This document shows, in pieces, positions 11,201 through 23,900 of a DNA stretch of 64,000 nucleotides. Position 1 is the stretch's first letter. Each line of letters begins with the position of its first letter. Below the pieces are notes generated by a model. The model did not search any database. It saw nothing but the letters and a program-made list of their open reading frames with translations, and was not told the DNA's origin. The translations under genes and the position numbers were made by a program. Source of the stretch: Antennarius striatus (lineage: Eukaryota; Chordata; Actinopteri; Lophiiformes; Antennariidae); assembly GCF_040054535.1 (NCBI RefSeq), contig NC_090783.1, positions 4,469,501 through 4,533,500 on the forward strand, in the 5' to 3' direction.

Positions 11201-13020
11201 CTGGAAAAAATGTGTAGAAACTGTTGTTGTTTTTTCCAAATGTCAGGCTGTTCTTTTAAGACATGTTTTATAAAAACAACCTGAAATTATTCAAATAATC
11301 GTTCTGATATCCTTCCCTCGGTCAGTTGATTTTTCTTAGGAGCTTCAGAGCATGTTTAGATTGCGTAGCAAAGGTGGAAACAGGGAATTTGTTTGTTGTG
11401 TACACGCAGAGGCTCCGGAAGAGCTGGGCCTGAGGGCGGGAGATGTTGTGACTATGGTGGAGCAGGTAGACCGTGAGTGGTATAGAGGCACCTGCAGGGG
11501 AACCACCGGTTTCTTCCCTGTCAATTATGTGAAGGTTCTGGTGAGTTGAAAGCAATCTCGAAAGGCACCGATTGCCACATTGGTAACTTTGAGGCTTTGG
11601 ATTTAAAATGTTTATTATCTACAGAGAATTTTAATCCCTTGTCTCCCATTAGTCAAATTCACCAAAGTTACCCCCTGAACGGAAAGTGAAGCCGCTGCCA
11701 CCATCAGTCAGGTACAGTCTGAATTTAGTAAATACCACTAGCCTTCACCATGTATTCAGATCAATTAGCCTGATGTGTGAACTGCTGGTGTTACCCCGCA
11801 GCGGCCCGAGATGCGTGGCAAGGTTTGACTTTGAGGGGGAGCACAGTGACGAGCTGACATTCTCCGAAGGAGATGTGATCCAGCTGAAGGAGTACGCTGG
11901 ACAGGACTGGGCTCGGGGACAGGTTGGAGCCTTCATTGGGATCTTCCCTCTGAATTTCGTGGAGATTGTTGAAGATCTGCCTCCACCCTCGAGGCAGCAG
12001 GAGAGAAAGTCCATCAGGATTCCTCTACCCGGTGAGATCACCAGGAAACAACAGGACTGAATCCATTCATCCTTCTTGCTCCTTCCTCTTGATCCCTGAA
12101 AACTCTCCATCCTGTTCCCTTTTATTGGAAAAAATCCTACCATTTGTTGACCAATTTATTTAGTGCTGTGTTCTGGTATTGTACACTTTTCCTTATTAGC
12201 AACCTGTATCATTTACCCACAGGCATGGTTCCTTCTCCAGGTGCACAACCTGAAGTTGCCAAACCTTCTCAGGTAACCATTATTTCTATTGGTGAGAGAC
12301 GGAGGTGTGTCCCCAGTGATAATTACACTCCCTTCTTTTTGCCTCTGCAGACACCCCAGTCCAACACAGAGTGGGTGGTGGCCATGTATGATTTTGCTGG
12401 GAACTCGGACGGCGATTTGTCTTTTGAAATCGGCGACGTCATTCAGATCACCAAACACATCGATGCCGAGTGGAGCAAAGGCCGGCTGAATGGCAGAGAG
12501 GGCATATTCCCCAGGGTTTTCGTCAAGAGCAGCTCGGGTACGGATCCGTCACATTTCACTTTAAAGATTTTTTTTATTTTGGCAATGCTTTTGGATTATG
12601 CAGTTAAAGCAGGCAATTTTGAAATCTACAAAGATGTCTCTCAAAGCAACTCTAAAGCTCAATGTGATATTTTCAAACTGCTTGGTATGACCAAATATTC
12701 CTGTATATGGCTTATCTTCCAAAAGGCCAACAGTCATCCAGTACCCAGCAGGAAGCTGCTGCTGGAGAGTGCAGAGCCAAGGCTTTGTACAACTTCACGT
12801 CCGACTGTGACGAGGAGCTCTCTCTACAGGTACAGAATCCATTTCTTGTTTGGTCATTAAATATTTGAGTCTAAATAGTCAATCTAACAACTTCACTTTT
12901 TCCTCACAGATCGGGGATATCATAACTAATCTGGAGTCCATTGATGAAGAATGGTTCTTGGGTGAACTGAGAGGGAAACGGGCTCTGGTGCCAAAAAACT
13001 ATGTGAAAGTACTGGATTAG
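2394..13020 (+). CDS. sh3d19: SH3 domain-containing protein 19 (SH3D19), complete gene, 19 coding exons
   Basis: SH3D19 (EVE-1, Eben-holtz/EBP-type adaptor) is a multi-SH3 scaffold that binds ADAM cytoplasmic tails and endocytic and cytoskeletal proteins. Joining 19 exons gives 3000 nt, or 999 residues plus a TAG stop, and every junction keeps phase. The first ATG is 2394; a second in-frame ATG at 2400 gives an N-terminus starting MAEA and is an equally good choice. The N-terminal 600 residues are rich in proline and PxxP motifs, including a PPSYDQVI segment near residue 84. Five SH3 domains follow at about residues 617-685, 696-753, 776-832, 872-926 and 944-998. The stretch before SH3-1 (GPVLPPRPNPGHRLYNKY) is nearly identical to human SH3D19. 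The human canonical start corresponds to about residue 311 here, so this gene model matches a longer isoform. The gene converges on rps3a. Coordinates span the introns; exons are listed in the following entries. Confidence 0.93.
4723..4747 (+). repeat. (TTCTA)n pentanucleotide microsatellite
   Basis: About five tandem copies of ATTCT occur within sh3d19 intron 1. Confidence 0.85.
5337..5389 (+). repeat. (TG)n microsatellite
   Basis: A TG dinucleotide run with one GG interruption. It creates spurious Cys/Val open frames on the plus strand and Thr/His frames on the minus strand. Confidence 0.95.
5610..5760 (+). promoter_or_regulatory. sh3d19: Candidate alternative promoter and non-coding first exon of sh3d19
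   Basis: This CpG-rich patch in intron 1 contains ACGCGTGGCGCG and ends with a plausible donor, GACAACAG followed by GTAACA at 5761. A CCAAT box (AGCCAATGAGCG) lies just downstream, near 5788. The only ATG in the patch (near 5664) gives a frame of ten codons. If used, the exon would be untranslated, and translation could start from the internal Met near residue 311, matching the human canonical start. No transcript evidence is available to me. Confidence 0.3.
6523..7230 (-). pseudogene. Unrecognised minus-strand coding-like relic
   Basis: Two minus-strand open stretches lie close together. One runs from about 7230 to 7040 and reads roughly 60 residues, including PFDIIDATLRRQKGLKAIPN. The other, at 6879-6523, is about 118 residues and includes DSYLDIKWVIYPYIGISAS. 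The composition looks protein-like rather than low-complexity, but stops separate the pieces. No family is recognisable to me. A decayed transposon or retrocopy is the simplest guess. Confidence 0.2.
8474..9487 (+). CDS. sh3d19: sh3d19 large proline-rich exon 5
   Basis: This 1014-nt exon has a CCAG acceptor and a GTAAGT donor. It begins GRKPQKPPRPSRRK and contains repeated proline-rich SH3-ligand-like segments such as PVPLPRTKLPK, PPTPAPKPSKKP and TPTPPAKPFKEP. The internal segment with RIQAFEVQ aligns with the start region of the canonical human protein (RIKVFEGQ). The exon ends one base into a codon. Its last 19 bases and the donor are part of an exact 35-bp tandem duplication, described separately. 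Confidence 0.88.
9469..9538 (+). repeat. sh3d19: Exact 35-bp tandem duplication spanning a splice donor
   Basis: The unit at 9469-9503 is repeated exactly at 9504-9538. Each copy holds the last 19 coding bases of exon 5 (GACAGTCCATCAA) and the donor GTAAGT. Using the first donor (9488) joins exon 6 in frame. Using the second (9523) would add 35 nt, including an in-frame TAG at 9493. Confidence 0.97.
9592..10373 (+). CDS. sh3d19: sh3d19 exons 6-9 (PxxP-rich linker)
   Basis: The exons are 9592-9684, 9789-9859, 10047-10075 and 10154-10373. They read NPVVVKPLTALDSRPSMAQ, then a segment with SDSPPPLPAQKP, then IGREPSLPPR, then a 73-residue Pro-rich block ending GPVLPPRPNPGHRLYNKYI. The 29-nt exon 8 is a micro-exon. 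Its phase joins exactly with its neighbours, as CG plus G giving Arg. Confidence 0.88.
10465..13020 (+). CDS. sh3d19: sh3d19 exons 10-19 encoding five SH3 domains
   Basis: The exons are 10465-10533, 10633-10776, 10895-10967, 11410-11540, 11653-11711, 11802-12031, 12223-12272, 12351-12537, 12726-12829 and 12910-13020. SH3-1 (exons 10-11) is degenerate: the usual ALYD and WW positions read ATFD and VFECQ, as they do in the human protein. SH3-2 (exons 12-13) has AIHDF, EWYRG and GFFPVNYVKVL. SH3-3 (exon 15) has ARFDFEG, DWARG and GIFPLNFVE. SH3-4 (exon 17) has AMYDFAG, EWSKG and GIFPRVFV. SH3-5 (exons 18-19) has ALYNFTS, EWFLGEL and ALVPKNYVKVLD before the stop. These are standard peptide-binding SH3 signatures for domains 2 to 5. 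Confidence 0.92.
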
Positions 13021-13160
13021 TGCAATAGTGACAGGATTGACATCAGTAGTCACCTTGCTGTAAATAGAATAATTCAACTGTAGCACACGCTTTTGACCTA
13101 CTGTATGGATTGAGAAATGTCATGATTAAAAATAAACTTGGCTGCAAATTTAAGAATCCT
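13021..13160 (+). terminator. sh3d19: sh3d19 3' UTR and polyadenylation signal
   Basis: A canonical AATAAA occurs at 13131-13136, about 110 bases after the stop codon, so cleavage is expected near 13150. Confidence 0.8.
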
Positions 13161-13292
13161 GGACATTTATTTCCATTTCATAAGAGTATCCAGCAATCTG
13201 GTGTGATCATGACACTAGACCGCTGACTAGAACACAATTGTTACTCCCTTTTGGAAGTTTTTGATGTCAGCTGCTAATATTGCTTTTGTCTT

Positions 13293-13330
13293 CAGTATTT
13301 TCCGCACTATAAGGCACACCTAAAAGCCTT
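13293..13330 (+). repeat. Terminal fragment of a dispersed repeat
   Basis: TATTTTCCGCACTATAAGGC, followed by ACACCTAAAAGCC, matches a motif I know as abundant in fish genomes, probably the end of a non-autonomous DNA element. Only one end is visible. It lies between the converging sh3d19 and rps3a 3' ends. Confidence 0.5.
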
Positions 13331-13569
13331 TACAGTATATATTACATTGACACCTCATTAAATACCATCTCCATGGTAACTCGTCTTAAACGCATCTGAT
13401 AAGCAATTATTTTTAGAAGGCAGCAAAATGCAACAAAGTATTTTTTTTCAGATTTAGCAGGAAGTAAAAACCATTTGAATTAGTCAAAATTCTTTTTTTT
13501 CCTCACAAAAATGACTTGCGGGTGACATTGTACAAGTTTTTCTCAGGAACTATTATTTCACACAAAACA

Positions 13570-16990
<3,421 letters not shown>

Positions 16991-17063
16991 GAAATCCCGC
17001 GAGAAATAAAGAGAAAGTCTGTTCCCGCGAGATTTGATAAATCTCGCGAGTCCTTATGGCTTC

Positions 17064-17086
17064 TTCTAGCGCCCCCTGTTGGGGAA
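17064..17086 (-). promoter_or_regulatory. Candidate CTCF site upstream of rps3a
   Basis: On the minus strand this reads CCCCAACAGGGGGCGCTAGA, close to the CTCF core consensus. It borders the rps3a promoter and faces the lrba intergenic space. No binding data are available. Confidence 0.45.
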
Positions 17087-17330
17087 AAGTTATTTAGCCT
17101 GATAGGTACAACGAAGTTATTACACAGCCATACTCAGCCCTTATACCACCATATATTAGTGAATCTGAAACGTTTGATTAAGTTTGATGGGCGTATAAAA
17201 TGTTTGACAAGGGCTAATCCAAAAATAGTAAATTTGTTAACTAACAACAGACTGCAGCATACAATATTGCAATTATATCCAGTATACATCACCTTTGCCA
17301 TGAAATCTTATCAAAAACACGGTTAAGAAT

Positions 17331-17384
17331 ACATCCATCCATCCATTTTCTTGTAGACGATTTGCTGGAGCCTATCCCAGCTAA
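17331..17384 (+). repeat. Fragment of an abundant teleost dispersed repeat (5' part)
   Basis: ATCCATCCATCCATTTTC followed by GCTGGAGCCTATCCCAGCT matches the start of a repeat found in high copy in teleosts. The fragment breaks off after the CCCAGCT motif. Confidence 0.65.
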
Positions 17385-18134
17385 ATACATAAATTAATAA
17401 ATATATTCAGAATAATATAAATTATGGAAGAAAAAGAATTCATAAAAACCATAAAATGTTGCGTTTCACTGGAGGAAACTTTTGATCACTGAAGTTAAAT
17501 AAGTATTAAAAATCCATTGGAAAATATCTCTTTGTCTCTGAATTTCTCTGAAGACACAAGCCTAAATCAAGTTAGTAGGCAAAAAATAGAAAAACTCTCA
17601 TGTTTGGAAGTTATAGGTGACATTTAGTAATACACAGTTTATAATATATTCTTTATAATATACATATATTGCGAACAATGTTTTCCCAAGAGCTTGTGTA
17701 AAATAGTACAAAGATATAGTGAAGATATAAGTCAACATCACTCAGTCATAATTACTTTTCAAATATGTTGTAGTTTCTCATTTTCTTGTCAAAGCAAAAC
17801 CCCTATTTCAGTTATTTGTTTCCATCTAACAAATACAGTACTTATGAACCTTGACCTTTACATTCATTTAACTTCCCGGTAACCGTTTGATGATCACTTG
17901 AAATATAAGAAAAAAACCCACATGGTCTCTGAACAGGCAGAACCGGTCTGCAGGCTTGTGTACACGTCATGTGTGGAAGCACACCTCAACTAACTCGTTA
18001 TCCATCCACTCTCAACTTTCAGTGTTATCAGTATACCATCACTAAATTCTGATGAAATTAGTGTAGGTAGGCATACCCTAATATATTTTGAAACATTTTA
18101 ATATAAAATGAGAAAAAGCAACCCAGAGCATTAT

Positions 18135-18135
<1 letters not shown>

Positions 18136-18195
<60 letters not shown>

Positions 18196-18262
18196 GTGTG
18201 TTTGTGTGTGTGTGTGTGTGTGTGTTTGTGTTTGTATACATGTATGTGTATGTGTGTGTGTG
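18136..18262 (+). repeat. Long interrupted (TG)n microsatellite
   Basis: More than 100 bases of TG repeats with TTTG interruptions. Two overlapping Cys/Val frames here are artefacts of the repeat. Confidence 0.95.
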
Positions 18263-19299
18263 TTTTTATTTCCTCTTGTATATTTATGTTTTAGTTTACT
18301 GCTACTGTTCCATCTAAAAAGTGTTTTTTACCATTTGGACAGGTATCATGATTACCTAAAGGTTTTAATTTCGTGTTTGGAATAAAGATTCTATCAGTGC
18401 ATTTGATCTTATTATTCCATGTTATATTTTGACAAAATTAATATTTTGGTGTGCTGTCCTTGAGTTCATTGTTAAAATCAAGCAATTTTCTTTGAATAGA
18501 TAGCAGCAAGAGAGCAAAAAATGACTGCAGTAAAATGATCATGACAAAGAATGAGTCATTTTAGAACCCAGATGATCAGCAGAATAAGGCATGGTTAATG
18601 TTCGATTCAAAGGGCAGTAAAAATTTCAAAATCTTATTTAGGAAGATCTACCTTTGGGCTGTAGTGAATGAGTTTGTTGATTTCAGGTTGTTACATCAGA
18701 GATTAGGCCTGAGTCTCATGGGCTTTGTTCCTTGCTTCCATGACTCCCAGTGTCCCCGAGGGCTCAGTTACACTTTACTGGGAGGTCAGCGGTGACGCCA
18801 GCTGCCTCTGTGGCAACTAGGTTCATGCTTTCTCATCTATCCTGCAGAGCAACGATGAAGTCACCAGTACAATGACAAAAATGGGAACGTTGATAGTTAA
18901 CAAACGTGGGAACCGTTTATTACACAGGCTAATATTTTCCAGATAAGGTTTGGAGCTGATGAATAAATAGATATGGATGAACTGGGGACCTCTCCTCTAC
19001 TCAGCTGTAAACATCACATGGCATAGCTGTTTGTGGTTATTTGAAAAGGCAAGCAGAGCTGTCAGTTCACGTTAACGTTTGGTTTCCACTGCTGCAGGAT
19101 GTCGACATCTGTCACTGTACTGCAGTCAAACAAAACACATTATTTGTATGTGCTTTTTTAACACTTTAAAGCCGTGTTTGTTCAACATAGTAGACTATCC
19201 TACACAAAAGTATATTGTTTTCATTTTCCATCCTATTTAATTTCTTAACTGGTACAACAAGGGTTTATGTTTTATTTATTGTTAAAACAACATAATAAT

Positions 19300-19552
19300 G
19301 TTGGAGCCTATTCCAAGAGGCGGGGTACACACTGGAGGAGTTTCCAGCTCACAGTAGGGCAACTGAGAAAGACAGACACCACGCATGCTCACACATATAT
19401 CTACAGGCAATTTTGGAATAACCAATTCACTTAAGTTGCATGTTTTTGGTGGTGGGGAGACGCCTGGAGAGAACCCACGCAGTCACGGGGAAAACACGCC
19501 AACTCTGCATAGAAAGGCCCAGTGCTACCCACTGCACTGCCCACAACATTCC
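19300..19552 (+). repeat. Abundant teleost dispersed repeat (middle and 3' part)
   Basis: Recognisable consensus blocks are GGAGCCTATTCCAAGAGGC, GGCGGGGTACACACTGG, GGCAATTTTGGAATAACCAA, TGCATGTTTTTGGTGGTGGG, GAGAACCCACGCAGTCACGG and GGGGAAAACACGCCAACTCT. It is the same family as the fragment at 17331, but a separate piece. I do not know its formal family name. Confidence 0.7.
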
Positions 19553-19979
19553 ATTACAAGTTTATTCCAGACTTTATTTATGCATAAAAGGTAGCAATAT
19601 ACTTTCAGGAAATGTAATATATAAAATATGTAATGCATGCCCATGCATTTTTTAGTTATTAATTGATTTATTATTATTACTGCATCGACTATCAATGAAA
19701 AGCACATTTTTCTATTGCACTACATTCGTTTTCCTCGGTGCAGTAACATATTTCGTTGTGATACTCGCAAAAACACAACATGTTAAGCATTTTTAATGTC
19801 ATTTGTTTCCTCAACTCAATCAATGATGACATTTTTCTTCTTTCTTTTTCAGGAATTAACGCACTATGTTCCCTCGGCGCCTGCGGATCCACGCCAAAGC
19901 GATGAGAAATAAATCGGTTGAGCCCAACAAATATAGAAACAGTTCTTAGCAGCGCGTCCTGCCTCAGCGCCACCTGAGC

Positions 19980-20741
19980 GGCTCACCTGCCACCGAGCTG
20001 AAGAGCCTCAGCGCCCCACTGCGCATGCGCCACTCACTCAAGGGCTACACTGTCATGGCGCTGACAAGCTGAAGCTACTGGGGCAAATCAGGAAGAGAAT
20101 GCAGCGCAGCTAGGTGAACGTTAACACTTGAGCGGGTCTGAGGAGTTCGCCGGGAAGGCCGAGTGGACCTCCGTCCTTTGTCGACTCCTTTCGGATCCGC
20201 TGAGCTCCAGTTTGGGAGTTTTAGCTTTCTTCCGAGCGCGTTACCTGTCAAGTGTCTGGACTCAGTGACAATGGCAACTTCCACCGCTGTACGGACGTAA
20301 AAGTCGGCTTATCCTCGTTTAGAAACCACGACGAGGGGACCAACTCTGCCTCACCTGCTTTTCTCCTCATTACCTGCGGCAATTTTTTTCTCTCTTTCTT
20401 TCTCTGATAGCATTAACCCATCCGCCTGCTATCAAGTTACGGACGGAGGGGGAGAGGAGTTGTTCACCGCGGTGACATTTCCAGTCTCGGAGTGTCAACA
20501 GCGAACTCCTTCTGTTTCCAGCCTCATTCGCGGAACTGGTTTTATTTTATTTTATTTTTTTGGATGGGGGAGGAATATTCCGTGTGTTTGCGTGCCTGTG
20601 GACTGACAGCAACTCAGCTGAAGGGGAGGTGAATCCCTCCTGCTCCCCCGACATCAGCCCGCACTGTCACGCTCGGGAGGTGAACAGGTGTCTTACCTGT
20701 GAGCGCCACCTGTCCCGTCCTCCCTCCCTTCCTCCTTCGTC
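19980..20741 (+). promoter_or_regulatory. lrba: lrba CpG-rich promoter and 5' UTR
   Basis: CpG density rises sharply from about 19870 to 20900 around the first coding exon. The transcription start is not fixed by sequence; it is probably between 20030 and 20500. Several short upstream ATG frames lie here, including 20564-20632 (22 codons) and a nine-codon frame at about 20271. They would be present only if the leader is unspliced across them. Confidence 0.55.
20018..20032 (+). promoter_or_regulatory. lrba: NRF-1-type element in the lrba promoter
   Basis: TGCGCATGCGCC is close to the NRF-1 consensus, a palindromic element of CpG-island promoters. It sits in the CpG-rich block before lrba exon 1 and probably lies just upstream of the start site. 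Confidence 0.55.
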
Positions 20742-20930
20742 ATGGCTAGCGAGGAGCCCGCGGGCTCCTCCGCGCAGCCGGCCGATGCAAAGGACGGCCG
20801 GCCGGGCGCCATGGCGCTCAACCCCGGCGTGCCAATCAGAGGCATACGGATGAAATTCGCCGTGCTGGCTGGCCTGGTGGAAGTTGGGGAAGTTTCCAAT
20901 CGTGACATTGTGGAGACTGTGTTCAACCTG
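20742..20930 (+). CDS. lrba: lrba coding exon 1
   Basis: The exon codes for 63 residues starting [17 protein letters not shown] and ending [12 protein letters not shown] before a GTAAGC donor. Its first 25 residues are variable; the rest is nearly identical to human LRBA. The start ATG lies in a good context (CGTCATGGCT). A second in-frame ATG (GCGCCATGGCG, near 20811) also has a strong context and could give a slightly shorter protein. Confidence 0.93.
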
Positions 20931-23900
20931 GTAAGCTGATTATGAGAGCTAAGGATAGGCCTGAGACAGTGGAGTCACTCCGTGTGCTGTTGGGGAAAAG
21001 TCTGACATCATCTGCATAAAAAAGGTGTTTGAAGGATCTGCAATTAAATTGCTTCAAGAATTGAGTTGACATGTTTATCAAGTTTCATTTTGATTGGATT
21101 TTTCTTGGTTTATAGTAGGAACCGTTGTGTGTTTCTCATTCTTGGGGCAATTTAATCTCCTATCACACTTCTATAACGTTTGGGCTTTGCATAAATTGCA
21201 GCTATTAAGTTTAGTCACAGTACAAAAAACACAAACCGTTGTCATGCTTATAATTAAATACCAACAAGGAATATCATAGCATAAAATCTGTTGAAAGCAA
21301 ATGTGCTTTTTTTTGTGACAGATCCAGGTCAGGATGAGTTTGTGTATCTTATCTGTCTAACCACTCCAAATCCAGCTTTGTGCGTCTGCGGCTGTCTGCT
21401 GATAGCCTCCTGTCTGCAGGAGTTGTGAAAGGATTTTTACAGCCCCTGTAAGCGAATGAATGAAAGGACTACGGCATGAAAGTGGGAGCATGCTCAGCTG
21501 GAGTTGGGCAGGTTAGGTGAGAGGGAAGAGAAATGAAGGTGGAACCTGCACAACTGCTTTGTCACAGTGGAAACACAATACAGTCCATTTTTTTTCTTTT
21601 TTTTTTGTCTGAAAAGGAAGGTTCATCCTCCATGTCTGTAGTCACAAGATTTACACCAGCAGCCCCCGTAGGGGAGGTAAACTGTAGACACACTGCTCCT
21701 TCTGATGACAGGACAGACCAGAATAGGACGCAGAAAATATTGGATTTAGTTTTCAAAACAGTTCCAGGTTAATTTTAAATGTCATTCACTTAATAATTTT
21801 CCCTTTTGGGTCTTGTATTGAGCTTCTTAAAGATGACGTCATTTCTCAGTTGTGACTTCATTGCATGCAAATGAGCACGATGATGCACATGTGACTTTTT
21901 TTTACATCCCACTTCAAAGCGGTGTTGTATTGTAATTGTTAGTGTTTGTGTGTTTGTTCACCTGTTTGTCCATCCGTTAGTATGTCCACCAAATATCTTC
22001 GCAACCGTTACAGATAGAAAGATGAAACAAAAATCACATTACTTGGGCTGCAAAGGGAATGAAATTGAGACGGTGACCTTGACCTTGAGAAAAGTAGGTC
22101 AAGGTCAAATTTCAACTTTTGTCGACTCAGGAACCGGATAAGATAGAAAGACGAGGGAGAAGGCCAGTGTAAGGAAGACCACAGATCAAAGCTAGTTCTT
22201 TGATTTACCTATGTACTAGCTTGGATCTATGGTCAAAGCTAGTGCATAGCTTTGACCTACCCTGAAAGGTCAAAGCTATGCACTCATCAGGTACTAATTT
22301 TAGGGTACCCTGACCTACCCTGGAAGTAGGTCAGGGTAAGTCGCGGGATGTTACAGTCCCTGACTGCATTGTTTTTGTTGTCCTTGTTAGTAAAACACTT
22401 TATCCAGCCTGCTGGCAATGAGAGGCAGAAAAACAATGCTAATATTGATATTCGTTTCAGATAAAAAGGTCACAGTCAGGTATTGTTTTCCCTTACCAGC
22501 TACTAAATATTTTTTAGTGTGTCACAAAACTGAGTTGAGAGACAGCCAGGCTTGTATTTTGTGCAGCAGCTCTGCCTGTGTCTCTGTCCTGAGCGTCCAT
22601 GTTTAGCACATCCAGTACCATTTTAGGGATTTGAGAAATGGCACCATGCATTTCATTATGCCTAACACCCTCCACGCTCTGTCTCCCATGCCCTCTGCTT
22701 GGGTCAAAACATGATTTACCATAAAGCTAGATTCTCTGTGGTGGTATCCTATATGCACCTTACACTTTATTTAGTTAAATGCCACCACACAGTCGTTGTA
22801 TTTGTTCTGCTACTGAGAAATATTGGTTTCTTTTTTTTTGGCTCATGGGATCATTTCTGCTTTTGTTGACAATGTCAGAGTCCTGTTTTTTTCTAAAACA
22901 GAGCTACGTACTCCTTTTGGAGGCAATAAACAAAATCCAAATGAACACATTTAAAAAAGACTGATTTGGTCTCAAAAACAATCACGAACATAGTAGGTAG
23001 TCATTTGTATTTAACGTGACTTTCTTTGCGTTAGTATTTAGTTTTGAATTATTAATGCCAATATACACTTTTATGGTGCTCCCTTCCATTCTTTTGAAGC
23101 AAATAAATGAGTGAATTCTTGGTGAAATCATGACCTGAATGAAGGGAAAGAAAAAGTGTTTGACTGACCTGCCAAACGGGCAACAAATCAGCAAACCCTC
23201 ACTGCCCACATTCAGGTCGTTCAGCTATATTCACAGATGCTTTTCTGTGTCCTCAGTCCACCCACACTGTTATTGTCACGTTTGATTAAACCTCTTGTCG
23301 CGACTCTGGTGCCGTCTCTTAATAAAGAGTTTCGTCCACCTTCAGCCTGATTTCAGGTCTATTCAAAAGAACTGGAAACACCTGCATGGCTTCTCATAGC
23401 CTTTAGGGTTTTATTCCTTGTTGTATTTATGTGATTTTGGTTGAAATGAAACACTACGACATGCAAATTTTAGTAAAAAGGTAAGTGCAACATATTTGTT
23501 AGCTTTGTATTCTACACTGAAGTGAAGGATTAACAAGAATGTGAAAGGGTTACTCCCACTCCCAGTGAGAATTACTAGCATAACTACATCAGATAAATTA
23601 CTGGGCTTCAGATCTCAGCCCACAGTCACACAGACTGATTACAGTTTGCATACCAAACTTGAAGTTCCGTGGTCACTGGAGTTTTAGTCCTAGTTTGGTT
23701 TGAAATTCTAAATGTTTAGTTTTCTTGGACAATCACCCGTTTAGTTTTACTTTCTGAGCTACGTAGTATATTGTCAGTTTGCATCAGCATCGGTGCTGCT
23801 TGTGGAAACCCTTAGTTTTACAGGAAGTGGGTCTGACTTAGTAAAAACAAGGTGCTAAATGCTGCAAGGAGCCACATATTTGGGTGTTAATTTGCAGTAG

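Larger units (their letters stand above)
17087..19850. other. rps3a-lrba intergenic region, no gene seen
   Basis: I see no supported exon or RNA gene here. The region contains two fragments of an abundant teleost repeat (17331-17384 and 19300-19552) and a long (TG)n microsatellite (about 18136-18262). Remaining open frames are short and unsupported. Confidence 0.55.

Noticed and set aside
18108..18385. Cys/Val-rich open frames
   Set aside because: They are translations of a TG microsatellite. The same applies to frames at 5229-5495, 49049-49352 and 50347-50601.
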